A DNA stretch of 64,000 nt from UBA11574 sp964591175 (GTDB lineage Bacteria; Desulfobacterota; Desulfobacteria; Desulfobacterales; UBA11574), in contig CAZQAF010000005.1 in assembly GCA_964591175.1 (NCBI GenBank), positions 1 to 64,000 on the forward strand, written 5' to 3'. A model generated the notes under the pieces. That model worked only from the letters and a program-made list of their open reading frames with translations, was not told the origin of the DNA and searched no databases. Positions 8,687 through 17,015 of this stretch are shown one piece after another (the stretch's first letter is position 1; every line of letters starts with the position of its first letter). The position numbers and the translations under genes are program-made.

Positions 8687-10009
8687 ATGAATGAAAATAA
8701 CAGAAAATCTCTTGGGATCAGATCTTTTGTAAAGCAAAAGACTCAGGCGCTGTTTTCAGAGGTGCCGCTGCTCGGTTGGCTTTTGGGCATGCTGATCGCG
8801 GTAGTACTGGAGCGATTCGTGGGTGAGGTGCTGGCCGAGAGTTTAGGGCTGCCGAAAGTGCCGATGCTTTTTGGTCTCGTGACGATGCTCAAATATCCGT
8901 TGATGATCCCCGGTACAATTCTGTATGTATTGATGATATTTGTTCTGCCGATCAGCGTTGTTGCACGATTGACGTCCGGGGCGACCAACCGCGTGGCCGC
9001 CAAGCTGCTTGATCTGCCATTATTGATTTCGGTGGTCCTTCATATCGGTCTGCTTTACGCTGTGCTCTATTTGTGGTCGGAAGTCAGCGCCTACCGGGTT
9101 CTTACCCTCAAGCTCACACTCATCGCCGTTATACTGACATTGAGTTTGAATGTCATAAACGGCTACATGGGAGAATTTTCGTGTTCTCATCCGGGATTCA
9201 TGGCGCTGGGCGCATATGCCGCTTCAGTCTTTACCGTTGTCCTTTTTTCCAACGATAAATTATTCGGTCATGCATTGCTTCCGGCGGCATTAGGCCCTTT
9301 CATGTTTCCCATTGCATTGATCATCGGCGGCATCGTTGCGGCAATAGGAGCCCTTGTCATTGCCATTCCTTCTTTTAGGACGCGGGGCGATTATCTGGCC
9401 ATTATTTCCCTGGCGTTTATGTTCATCGTAAAAAGCCTGATCGAAAACCTGGAAGTCGTGGGCGGGCCCAGGGGGTTGAGCAGCCAACCGGACCTGGCCA
9501 GCCTGCCGACCGTATTTATATGGACGGTGGCATGCATCTGGATCACCAACAATTTTGTACGGTCTACAATAGGAAAAGCGTTGAATGCCGTACGTGATGA
9601 TGAGGTTGCCGCCAACGCCATGACAGTAAATACCCGGCGCACCAAAATCACGGCGTTTTTGTTTGCGGCTTTTTGGGCCGGTATTGCCGGCGGACTTTTT
9701 GCACATGTGCTAAGATATGTAAATCCCAGCACGTTCGGTTTGCAAAAACTTGCGGAGGTACTGGCGATGGTGTATTTCGGCGGGTTGAACTCTGTGTACG
9801 GATCCATCGTGGGGGCGGTAAGTCTGAGTATGCTGGGTGAAGCGTTGCGGCCACTTGAGATTTTTAAATGGATCATTATTCCGCTTTTACTGATTTTGAT
9901 AATGATTTATAGACCCACAGGCCTTGTTGCTTTCAAGGAATTTAATGTGGGAAAACTTGTGAAGCCGAAAAATAAACCAGATCAAAGGAAGTCGGATGCC
10001 GCTGCTTAG
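8687..10009 (+). CDS. livM: Branched-chain amino acid ABC transporter permease LivM
   Basis: This is the second inner-membrane permease of the importer, 440 residues. An extended N-terminal region of about 130 residues with extra hydrophobic helices precedes the LivM core (LSLNVINGYMGEFSCSHPGFMALGAYA ... RTRGDYLAIISLAF ... AVRDDEVAANAM ... GGLNSVYGSIVGA). The ABC-contact motif RDDEVAA is intact. The C-terminal tail is basic and hydrophilic. The last 14 bases overlap the start of livG, whose ribosome-binding site AAGGAAG lies inside livM. Confidence 0.95.
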   Translation: MNENNRKSLGIRSFVKQKTQALFSEVPLLGWLLGMLIAVVLERFVGEVLAESLGLPKVPMLFGLVTMLKYPLMIPGTILYVLMIFVLPISVVARLTSGATNRVAAKLLDLPLLISVVLHIGLLYAVLYLWSEVSAYRVLTLKLTLIAVILTLSLNVINGYMGEFSCSHPGFMALGAYAASVFTVVLFSNDKLFGHALLPAALGPFMFPIALIIGGIVAAIGALVIAIPSFRTRGDYLAIISLAFMFIVKSLIENLEVVGGPRGLSSQPDLASLPTVFIWTVACIWITNNFVRSTIGKALNAVRDDEVAANAMTVNTRRTKITAFLFAAFWAGIAGGLFAHVLRYVNPSTFGLQKLAEVLAMVYFGGLNSVYGSIVGAVSLSMLGEALRPLEIFKWIIIPLLLILIMIYRPTGLVAFKEFNVGKLVKPKNKPDQRKSDAAA

Positions 10010-10766
10010 CGTTGAAAAAATGAGTCACGAGTTTGGGGGGCTGCGGGCGGTTAACAACTACAGCCTGGAAATCGAAAAAGGTCAGATCAGAGGGCTGATC
10101 GGTCCCAACGGAGCCGGCAAAACAACGATTTTCAACCTCATCACCGGCATATACAAGCCGACGGAAGGGGAGATTTATTTGGAGGGGAAGAAGATAACAG
10201 GCCTCCAGCCCAACCAGATTGCTTCCCATGGTTTGGGTAGAACATTTCAGAACATGCAATTATGGCGCCATATGACGGTTCTCGAACATATAAAGATGGC
10301 GCGCTATTCAAGAATCAGTTACGGATTGATCGGCGCCTTTTTTGGTACTCCCAAAAGACACCGTCAGGAAAATGAGATCGAAGAGATGGCTTACAGTCTT
10401 TTAAAGATGGTGGGTATCGCGCATCATGCCGGTCAGATCATCCTTAATTTACCTTATGGAGACCAGCGGCGGGTTGAAATCGCGCGGGCACTGGCCACTG
10501 AGCCGAAAATACTGTTTTTAGATGAACCCACGGCGGGCATGAATCCCGAAGAGCTGATTCAAATGATGGAAATTGTCCGAAAAGTCCATAAAAAGCTGGG
10601 TCTGGCCATTTTTTTAATTGAACACAGACTCAAGGTGGTGATGGAACTTTGCGAAATCATCCAAACACTCAACTTTGGCCAGGTCATTGCCGAAGGGACG
10701 CCGGAAGAGATCCAAAACGACCCAAAAGTCATTGATGCCTATCTTGGAAAGGGGACGGTGATCTGA
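9996..10766 (+). CDS. livG: Branched-chain amino acid ABC transporter ATP-binding protein LivG
   Basis: One of the two cytoplasmic ATPases of the importer, 256 residues. It has Walker A GPNGAGKTT, the LivG-specific GLGRTFQNMQLW Q-loop region, a variant signature LNLPYGDQRRVEIARALA, Walker B ILFLDEPTAGMNPEE and the switch His in LIEHRLKVVMELC. LivG subunits usually carry this LPYGxQRR form instead of a strict LSGGQ. The start overlaps livM by 14 bases, and its TGA overlaps the livF ATG by one base. Confidence 0.96.
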   Translation: MPLLSVEKMSHEFGGLRAVNNYSLEIEKGQIRGLIGPNGAGKTTIFNLITGIYKPTEGEIYLEGKKITGLQPNQIASHGLGRTFQNMQLWRHMTVLEHIKMARYSRISYGLIGAFFGTPKRHRQENEIEEMAYSLLKMVGIAHHAGQIILNLPYGDQRRVEIARALATEPKILFLDEPTAGMNPEELIQMMEIVRKVHKKLGLAIFLIEHRLKVVMELCEIIQTLNFGQVIAEGTPEEIQNDPKVIDAYLGKGTVI

Positions 10767-11479
10767 TGTTATTGTCAGTTGAAAATCTTGGCGTATCTTA
10801 CGATAATATTCGAGCCCTTCATGGCATTGGATTTCAGATCGACGACGGTGAAATCGTCTGTATTATCGGGGCCAACGGCGCCGGCAAAAGCACGACGCTG
10901 AGAGCGATTTCCAGATTGGTTCCCGTGGAAAAAGGAACAAAGATGACATTTATGGGAAATGACCTGTTAAAATATCCTGCCGACAAGGTGGTGAGCAAGT
11001 TCGGAATTTCCCATGTTCCCGAAGGGAGACGACTTTTCGGCAACCTGACCATTATGGAGAACCTCAAACTGGCGACATTTGCCAGAAAGGATCGGGAGAA
11101 GATCGAGGAAGATCTGGAAAGGGTATTCGAGATATTTCCCCGCCTGAGCGAACGTAAAAACCAAAATTCTGGAACGCTCAGCGGTGGAGAACAGCAGATG
11201 CTTGCCATTGGCAGGGCGTTTATGAGCGGAAGGAGAATAATGCTTCTGGACGAACCTTCCATGGGGCTTGCCCCTTTGCTCATGATGAATGTGTTTGATG
11301 CCCTTAAACAGCTCAATAAAGAAGGTACCACCATTTTATTGGTGGAGCAGAACGCCCGAATGGCCCTTCAATTTTCACAGCGCGGCTATGTGCTTGAAAG
11401 CGGCAATCTGGTGCTTCAAGGAAATTCGGAAGAACTGCTGGCCAGCCCCGAAGTCAAGAAGGCTTATCTTGGGGGTTAA
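10766..11479 (+). CDS. livF: Branched-chain amino acid ABC transporter ATP-binding protein LivF
   Basis: The second ATPase subunit, 237 residues. It shows Walker A GANGAGKST, the LivF-typical HVPEGRRLFGNLT, the signature LSGGEQQMLAIGRA, Walker B IMLLDEPSMGLAPLL and LVEQNARMAL. It starts on the last base of the livG stop codon and completes the livHMGF block. argC follows 21 bases downstream on the same strand, so the biosynthetic gene may be read from the same transcript. Confidence 0.96.
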   Translation: MLLSVENLGVSYDNIRALHGIGFQIDDGEIVCIIGANGAGKSTTLRAISRLVPVEKGTKMTFMGNDLLKYPADKVVSKFGISHVPEGRRLFGNLTIMENLKLATFARKDREKIEEDLERVFEIFPRLSERKNQNSGTLSGGEQQMLAIGRAFMSGRRIMLLDEPSMGLAPLLMMNVFDALKQLNKEGTTILLVEQNARMALQFSQRGYVLESGNLVLQGNSEELLASPEVKKAYLGG

Positions 11480-11500
11480 TGTTCGGAAGGGAGTAATATT

Positions 11501-12538
11501 ATGATACGTGTGGCTGTTGTGGGTGCGACAGGATATGCCGGCGCAGAGCTTGTACGGATACTTTGCAGTCATCCCGATATCCGGCTGACAATGCTGACGT
11601 CTCGCAAATATACCGGTGTTGCGTTTGACAAGGTTTTCCCCGCGATGACCGGTTCCGTCAACCTGGTATGCGAGGCATTTGCCATGGATAAACTCTGTGA
11701 CAGCGCGGATGTTGTATTTACCGCGCTGCCCCATAAAATTCCCATGACGCTGGTACCGGAACTTATTTCAAGAGGCAAAAAAGTCATCGATCTGTCCGCT
11801 GATTTTAGATTTAAAGACGCAAAAATCTATGAAGCGCATTATCAGCAGCATACCGCAAAGGAACTATTGGACCAGGCGGTTTACGGGCTTTGTGAGATTT
11901 ATTTTGACAAGATTAAAAAGGCCGATCTGGTGGGCGCGCCCGGATGTTATCCTACCAGTGTATTATTGCCTCTTCTGCCGGTAATAAAGGGTAACTATAT
12001 CGATACCGGCACCCTTGTCGCCGATTCAAAATCCGGCGGCAGCGGCGCCGGGCGCAGCCTGTCTTTGACCACTCATTTTTGCGAAGTGAACGAGTCGTTT
12101 AAGGCGTACAAAGTCGCAGAACACCGGCACAACCCTGAAATGGAAGAAATTTTGAGTATCGAAGCGGGCCGGAACATAAAACTGACGTTTGTCCCCCATC
12201 TGGTTCCCATGTCCCGCGGGATACTTACGACACTGTATGCCAATCCGGTTAAGGGTGTCACCCGCGAAGATATCGAGAACTGTCTCAACACCTTTTATAC
12301 CGGCCGTCCGTTTATCCGGATTCTTGGCGAAAACCGCCTTCCGGATACCCGCCATGTACGCGGAACCAATTTTTGTGAGATCGCGATCAGAATGGATGAA
12401 CGAAGCGGTCGTATGATCCTGATTTCAGCCATCGACAATCTGGTAAAGGGTGCTGCGGGCCAGGCCGTACAAAACATGAATATTATGCTCGGCCTGGATG
12501 AAACTACCGGACTCCGGATGGTTCCTTTTCCGGTATAG
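11501..12538 (+). CDS. argC: N-acetyl-gamma-glutamyl-phosphate reductase
   Basis: ArgC reduces N-acetylglutamyl phosphate to the semialdehyde with NADPH in arginine synthesis. It is 345 residues long, the usual size. The N-terminal VVGATGYAGAELVRIL is the NADP-binding loop. GAPGCYPTS holds the catalytic Cys149, and SGGSGAGR and EHRHNPEM are conserved substrate-site segments. GGGAG precedes the ATG. No other arg genes lie in the window. It ends 27 bases from the convergent TRAP permease gene, with no clear hairpin between. Confidence 0.96.
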   Translation: MIRVAVVGATGYAGAELVRILCSHPDIRLTMLTSRKYTGVAFDKVFPAMTGSVNLVCEAFAMDKLCDSADVVFTALPHKIPMTLVPELISRGKKVIDLSADFRFKDAKIYEAHYQQHTAKELLDQAVYGLCEIYFDKIKKADLVGAPGCYPTSVLLPLLPVIKGNYIDTGTLVADSKSGGSGAGRSLSLTTHFCEVNESFKAYKVAEHRHNPEMEEILSIEAGRNIKLTFVPHLVPMSRGILTTLYANPVKGVTREDIENCLNTFYTGRPFIRILGENRLPDTRHVRGTNFCEIAIRMDERSGRMILISAIDNLVKGAAGQAVQNMNIMLGLDETTGLRMVPFPV

Positions 12539-12565
12539 TTCGATTGATACTGAAGAGTTTTTTTC

Positions 12566-13867
12566 TTAATGCATCAGGCTCGGCAGCCAGAGGGCGATCT
12601 GGGGAAACAGAATGAGGAGCAGGTTGCAGACCAGCAGCGCTATGAGCATGGGGTATACCCCTTTGAAAATGGTTTCCAGCGGCACATCCCTTGCGACACC
12701 GTAAACCACATAGACATTGACCCCCACCGGCGGCGTAATCACCCCCATTTCCGTAACAAGAACAATCACGACACCAAACCAGATCGGATCAAAGCCGAGG
12801 GTTTGAACCACCGGGTAAAAAATCGGGATCGTCAGCATAATCATGGCCAGTGCGTCCATAAAGCAGCCTCCGGCAAGATAGACAAGAATGATCAGGCCGA
12901 TGACGGCATGCGGCCCAAGCGGAAGCGATCCCACATAATTGGCAAGGGTATAGGGGAGCCGGGTTATTGCCATGAAATGACCAAATATCACTGCACCGGT
13001 GACGATCACCATAATCATACAACTGATTTTGGTGGTGTCGGCAAGGGACTGGATAAAATCGCTCCAGTGCAATTGTCTTCTGACGATGGCAATGAGAAGT
13101 GTCATAAAAGCACCAACAGCGGCGGCTTCCGTTGGTGTGAAAAATCCGAAAAAGATACCTCCCATCACCAGCAAGAAAAGGACCAGCGCTTCAAGTATGC
13201 CGGCAAAAGACCTGATTTTTTCCCGAAAACCGGTTTTGGGCCCCGGAGGCGCCAAAGAGGGATTTTTTCGCACACGAAGGTGAATGGTCATCAGAAAGAG
13301 AAAGCAGAGGAGAATACCCGGTACGATGCCGGCTGCAAAAAGTTTTCCGATGGATTGTTCTGTGAGAATACCGTATACGATAAAAATCACACTGGGAGGG
13401 ATCAGGATGCCAAGACTGCCGGCAGCCGCTACGGTACCCGTCGCCAGGCCCATATCATATCCGTATCGTTTCATTTCAGGAAGCGCAACCGTGGCCATGG
13501 TTGCTGCAGTGGCATTGGTTGAGCCGCATATGGCCGCGAATCCGGCACATGCGCCGACAGTGGTCATGGCCAGTCCGCCTCGACGATGCCCCAGCAGCAC
13601 ATATGCGCTGTCATAGAGCCTGCGGCTGATACCGGCGTGAAAGGCGATTTGTCCCATAAACACAAAAAGGGGGATAACGGTTAAATTATAGGAAGAGAAA
13701 ACATCCCATACATCCCGGGCCAGAAGACTCGATGCCGCGGCATAGTTTACGACATAACCGAATCCAATAAATCCCAGAAAAGCCATGGCAAAGCCCACAG
13801 GCATATTGGAATACAAAAGAAAGACGAGGGCGATAATGCCGATGATGCCGATAGTTAACAGGTTCAT
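12566..13867 (-). CDS. dctM: TRAP transporter large permease subunit (DctM)
   Basis: This 433-residue inner-membrane protein of the ion-coupled TRAP transporter family has about 12 hydrophobic segments. Typical DctM segments are visible: PVGFAMAFLGFIGF near the N-terminus, CGSTNATAATMATVALPEM, GSLGILIPPSVIFIVYG, FFTPTEAAAVGAFMTL and VITPPVGVNVYVV near the C-terminus. It forms the transport channel, driven by a sodium gradient in characterised members. Its start overlaps the dctQ stop by 4 bases (ATGA), so translation is coupled. It is the last gene of the dctPQM unit. Confidence 0.95.
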   Translation of the reverse strand: MNLLTIGIIGIIALVFLLYSNMPVGFAMAFLGFIGFGYVVNYAAASSLLARDVWDVFSSYNLTVIPLFVFMGQIAFHAGISRRLYDSAYVLLGHRRGGLAMTTVGACAGFAAICGSTNATAATMATVALPEMKRYGYDMGLATGTVAAAGSLGILIPPSVIFIVYGILTEQSIGKLFAAGIVPGILLCFLFLMTIHLRVRKNPSLAPPGPKTGFREKIRSFAGILEALVLFLLVMGGIFFGFFTPTEAAAVGAFMTLLIAIVRRQLHWSDFIQSLADTTKISCMIMVIVTGAVIFGHFMAITRLPYTLANYVGSLPLGPHAVIGLIILVYLAGGCFMDALAMIMLTIPIFYPVVQTLGFDPIWFGVVIVLVTEMGVITPPVGVNVYVVYGVARDVPLETIFKGVYPMLIALLVCNLLLILFPQIALWLPSLMH

Positions 13868-14349
13868 TTCTCCAGGATCTTTATCGCATTTTTGATCATG
13901 TCGGATAACAATAGCAGGAAAACGACACCTGCCGAAAAACCGATTCCATAGATAAAAGGATAAAAAGGAAGCTCCAAAGTGAGAGACACTTCATGAGCGG
14001 TGTGAAGGTCATTTGCATATGTTATGGATTGCCATGTAATGACGCCGAAAATAAACAATCCAAAACAGCTGGTGATACATTCGATGAACCGCTGAACTCG
14101 GGGAGGAAAATGACTGACGACAAAGCTTACCGAAACATGGCCTTTTTCTATGGAAGTGTGTGCCATGGCAAAAGATACGGCGACCGCCCCCAGAAAACCG
14201 ACCAGTTCATATGTCCCGGGTATCGGTTTTCGAAAAAATCTCAAAACAACATCGGCGGTAGTGAGCAACATCATGGCGACAATGGCCGCCCCAGCGATCC
14301 AATACATTTTGTTTGAAAGATCGCGAATTAATTTTTCAAAAATATGCAT
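13864..14349 (-). CDS. dctQ: TRAP transporter small permease subunit (DctQ)
   Basis: This 161-residue membrane protein has four predicted helices. The DctQ hallmark GTYELVGFLGAVAVSFAMAH appears in the first half, followed by a helix pair ending in FSAGVVFLLLLSDMIK. It sits between dctP and dctM and overlaps dctM by 4 bases. In characterised systems the Q subunit associates with M in the membrane. A minus-strand terminator lies between dctP and this gene. Confidence 0.93.
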   Translation of the reverse strand: MHIFEKLIRDLSNKMYWIAGAAIVAMMLLTTADVVLRFFRKPIPGTYELVGFLGAVAVSFAMAHTSIEKGHVSVSFVVSHFPPRVQRFIECITSCFGLFIFGVITWQSITYANDLHTAHEVSLTLELPFYPFIYGIGFSAGVVFLLLLSDMIKNAIKILEK

Positions 14350-14365
14350 GTTGTTCCATTTATAA

Positions 14366-14410
14366 ATAAAAAAGGTTGTCCGCGTCCGTCAATTAACGGA
14401 CGGGACAACC
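14366..14410 (-). terminator. Intrinsic terminator between dctP and dctQ
   Basis: Read on the minus strand, GGTTGTCCCGTCCGTT pairs with AACGGACGCGGACAACC (plus-strand arms about 14374-14390 and 14395-14410), followed by TTTTTTTAT. The long stem lies just after the dctP stop and before dctQM. Confidence 0.85.
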
Positions 14411-14424
14411 CGTGAATGCATCCC

Positions 14425-15435
14425 TTATTTTGAATATTTTTTCATTAACTCCCTTATTTTCTGAACATACTTTTTCCCGTTGGGGGTATGGGCAATATAG
14501 TCATCGATGACCGGTTGCGCTGCCTTTCGCCACCGGGCGCTTTCTTTGTCTGACAGTGGTATGATTTTGTTTCCGAGGCTGAGCGTATATTTTCTGCCTT
14601 CCTGGTCGGTGCGGTCCCATACTTTGCCGTGAATATCGGTATATTTAGCACTGACTTCATCGAATATTTTTTTTATGTCAGGGGGAAGGGCGTTCCATTT
14701 GTCGAGATTCATCACCACGAAAAATGTAGTGGTATAGCCGACGCTGTAACATTCCGTGGTGTATTTGATAACTTCGGCTTGTTTCCAGCCCTTTAAAACT
14801 TCCATGGGGCCGAATGTCCCTTCGACAACGCCTTTTTTCAGGGCGTCATAAGTGTCGCCCTGAGGCATAGCCACCGGAACGCCGCCGAGTGCGGTTACAA
14901 TTTTAGCACTGAGGCCCGTTGCCCTGATTTTCATGCCTTTCAGATCCTCAAGGCGCCTAACCGGCTTTTTGGTGTGAAGAAGGCCGGGACCATGGGCATG
15001 GAGATAAAGGACTTTCACGTCATCTAATTCTTTGGGTTTGAAAGTTTTTGCAAATGCTTCGGCCACATTACTGGCCATCTCCCCACTGGTATAGCCCATG
15101 GGAAGATCCACTGCAGCCATCACCGGAAAACGCCCGCGAGTGTACGCAAAAAGACTGAATCCCAAGTCGGATATTCCTTTGACGACGCCGTCGTAACATT
15201 GCGGTGCTTTGGTCAGCGTTCCGCCCGGGAAAACGGAAATCTGAACCCTGTTATGGGTGCGTCTTTCAATTTCCTTTACCCAGTCCATTGCAGCTTTTGT
15301 CTGAGCGTGGTTTGGAGGGAAAAAAATGCTGTAGGTGAGCTTGATCGGCTTTGTTTGTGCGGCGAATGCGCTGGTCGCTGTCATAATTATCCCGATAACA
15401 ACGGTCCAAAAAAATATCGCGATATTTTTGGTCAT
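14425..15435 (-). CDS. dctP: TRAP transporter periplasmic solute-binding protein (DctP)
   Basis: This 336-residue extracytoplasmic binding protein has an N-terminal signal peptide (cleavage near TSAFAA at about residue 25). Family features include LTYSIFFPPNHAQTKAAMDWVKEIE, GMKIRATGLSAKIVTALGGVPVAMP and the substrate-site loop before DALKKGVVEGTFG. The Arg in KIRATG is where characterised DctP proteins bind the ligand carboxylate, so an organic acid is likely. AAGGAGG lies 7 bases before the ATG. It is the first gene of the minus-strand TRAP unit and diverges from folD. Confidence 0.93.
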   Translation of the reverse strand: MTKNIAIFFWTVVIGIIMTATSAFAAQTKPIKLTYSIFFPPNHAQTKAAMDWVKEIERRTHNRVQISVFPGGTLTKAPQCYDGVVKGISDLGFSLFAYTRGRFPVMAAVDLPMGYTSGEMASNVAEAFAKTFKPKELDDVKVLYLHAHGPGLLHTKKPVRRLEDLKGMKIRATGLSAKIVTALGGVPVAMPQGDTYDALKKGVVEGTFGPMEVLKGWKQAEVIKYTTECYSVGYTTTFFVVMNLDKWNALPPDIKKIFDEVSAKYTDIHGKVWDRTDQEGRKYTLSLGNKIIPLSDKESARWRKAAQPVIDDYIAHTPNGKKYVQKIRELMKKYSK

Positions 15436-15819
15436 CAGAATTTCCTCCTTGGTTGGGAATTAAAAATTGATTCGAAAGGAAAAAATACCCTGAATTTCCT
15501 ATCAAATTATTTAAGTTCGATATAATAAAATAAACCATAAAACAATAAAAATTTTGATTCGATAGATATCGTAGATCTTCGCTGAATTGATGAATCCGTT
15601 GTCAGGATCAAGTGACGACAATTCTTGACATTACGTTTTTATTGATCTATGAAAACGTGTCGTTTCATTTTTAATCATTCCTTAGCGCTTTTTCGCAGGC
15701 ATGGACTCAAGTGATATTCTAAAAAGATTCGTCTGTAATTTGTTAAAATAAATAATGGCAACCCAATTTTGAGAAAAGTTGTATCAACATATTAAACTTT
15801 TGGCGAAAGGAGATTGAAA
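15436..15819 (+). other. Intergenic region between divergent dctP and folD
   Basis: These 384 bases are A/T-rich and hold no convincing gene. A candidate folD promoter lies at 15625-15653. A small inverted repeat CGATA-GA-TATCG lies near 15561-15572. I did not find a clear sigma-70 or sigma-54 promoter for dctP on the minus strand, although the 60 bases upstream of it are very A/T-rich. Confidence 0.6.
15625..15653 (+). promoter_or_regulatory. Candidate sigma-70 promoter for folD
   Basis: A perfect -35 TTGACA (15625-15630), a 17-base spacer and a -10-like TATGAA (15648-15653). The start codon is about 167 bases downstream, so the leader would be long. Confidence 0.45.
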
Positions 15820-16728
15820 ATGTCAGCAAAACTCATTAAGGGGACTGAGATTCGCGAGCAGATTCTCGAAGAAATTACGGCTGAAGTAGCAGAAATTAAG
15901 GAAAAACATGGTGTCGTACCGGGCCTCGTTACCATTCTGGTGGGAGAAAATCCAGCTTCAATTTCATATGTCACACTTAAGATAAAAACAGCCCACCGTG
16001 TTGGTTTTCACGAAATACAGGACAGCCAACCGATGGATCTTTCCGAAGAAGCGCTGTTGGGTTTAATCGACAAATATAATAAGGATGATGCCATCCACGG
16101 CATTCTGGTCCAACTTCCCCTTCCCAAACATGTTGATGAGAAGAAAGTGTTGAATGCCATCGATCCTGATAAAGATGTGGACGGATTCCATCCGGTTAAT
16201 GTCGGCCGTCTTATGATCGGCGGTAAAGAGGTTAAATTCCCGCCCTGCACCCCTGCAGGCATACAGGAAATGATCGTTCGCGCCGGTGTTGAAACAAAAG
16301 GGGCTGAAGTTGTGGTCGTCGGACGGTCAAATATTGTCGGAAAACCCATTGCCAATATGATGCTCCAGAAGGGTGTCGGCGCGAATTCCACCGTAACTAT
16401 CGTTCACACGGGCACCAGGGATCTGGCTTCCCATTGCCAGCGCGCTGATATTCTGATTGTGGCTGCCGGCGTTCCGGGATTGGTAAAACCGGAATGGATC
16501 AAACCGGGCGCCTGCGTTATCGATGTCGGCGTCAACAGGATCGGAGAAAAGATCAGTGAAAAAACCGGAAAGAAAATCGCTATTTTAAGTGGCGATGTAG
16601 ATTTTGATGCCGCAAAAGAGATCGCGGGCTGGATTACGCCGGTTCCCGGCGGCGTGGGGCCCATGACCATCACCATGCTGATGAAAAATACATTGAAGTC
16701 CCTCAAATTTAAACTCGGAATCGCCTAA
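15820..16728 (+). CDS. folD: Methylenetetrahydrofolate dehydrogenase/cyclohydrolase
   Basis: This bifunctional cytoplasmic enzyme interconverts methylene-, methenyl- and formyl-tetrahydrofolate. The 302 residues include the catalytic-lysine region SYVTLKIKTAHRVGF, HGILVQLPLPKHVDEKK, DKDVDGFHPVNVGRL, the NAD(P)-loop VVVGRSNIVGKP and PVPGGVGPMTITML. I chose the ATG at 15820 because AAAGGAG lies 7 bases upstream. The in-frame TTG at 15814 overlaps that site. An intrinsic terminator follows. In sulfate reducers and acetogens FolD also serves C1 oxidation or the Wood-Ljungdahl pathway, which could be its role here. Confidence 0.96.
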   Translation: MSAKLIKGTEIREQILEEITAEVAEIKEKHGVVPGLVTILVGENPASISYVTLKIKTAHRVGFHEIQDSQPMDLSEEALLGLIDKYNKDDAIHGILVQLPLPKHVDEKKVLNAIDPDKDVDGFHPVNVGRLMIGGKEVKFPPCTPAGIQEMIVRAGVETKGAEVVVVGRSNIVGKPIANMMLQKGVGANSTVTIVHTGTRDLASHCQRADILIVAAGVPGLVKPEWIKPGACVIDVGVNRIGEKISEKTGKKIAILSGDVDFDAAKEIAGWITPVPGGVGPMTITMLMKNTLKSLKFKLGIA

Positions 16729-16741
16729 CCGTTTTTTCTAA

Positions 16742-16778
16742 AATAACGGGGGGGATATTTCCTCCCCGTTATTCTTGC
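16742..16778 (+). terminator. Intrinsic terminator after folD
   Basis: AATAACGGGG (16742-16751) pairs perfectly with CCCCGTTATT (16764-16773) around a 12-base loop. The T tract after it is short (CTTGC), so the termination strength is uncertain. Confidence 0.6.
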
Positions 16779-16793
16779 TGATTTCCCAAACTA

Positions 16794-16822
16794 TTGACAA
16801 AGTCCACATTTTCATGTAAAAT
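16794..16822 (+). promoter_or_regulatory. Sigma-70-type promoter for the M23 peptidase gene
   Basis: A perfect -35 TTGACA (16794-16799), a 17-base spacer and -10 TAAAAT (16817-16822, five of six). It gives a leader of about 185 bases before the ATG at 17016. Confidence 0.65.
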
Positions 16823-16829
16823 AAGCCAT

Positions 16830-17015
16830 TATTTTTTACAAAAGAATGAAACTCTCCTGAAAGATCAAAATAACGGTTTTTTGTGAGAGTGTTTTATTTG
16901 AAAGGTGTCACGTCTGATGGCATGACAGAATAGAGTTGTTATTCTGTAACCATATGAATTATATAATTATAATCGTGGTTATTAAAAAACATACTGCTTA
17001 ACTGACAGAATCGTT
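16830..17015 (+). promoter_or_regulatory. Structured 5' leader of the M23 peptidase gene
   Basis: The leader contains several inverted repeats: ACTCTC/GAGAGT flanking about 28 bases (around 16850-16890), TGTCA/TGACA (around 16906-16928), and a perfect 8-bp hairpin ACAGAATA (16925-16932) / TATTCTGT (16940-16947). A third motif copy, ACAGAAT, lies at 17005-17011, just before the start codon. The TATTCTGT strand could therefore pair with either copy. No known riboswitch class is recognised. Confidence 0.4.

Noticed and set aside
12569..13522. 317-codon plus-strand frame antisense to dctM
   Set aside because: The translated product is rich in His, Asp, Lys and Arg with no recognisable fold, while the minus strand encodes an evident TRAP permease.
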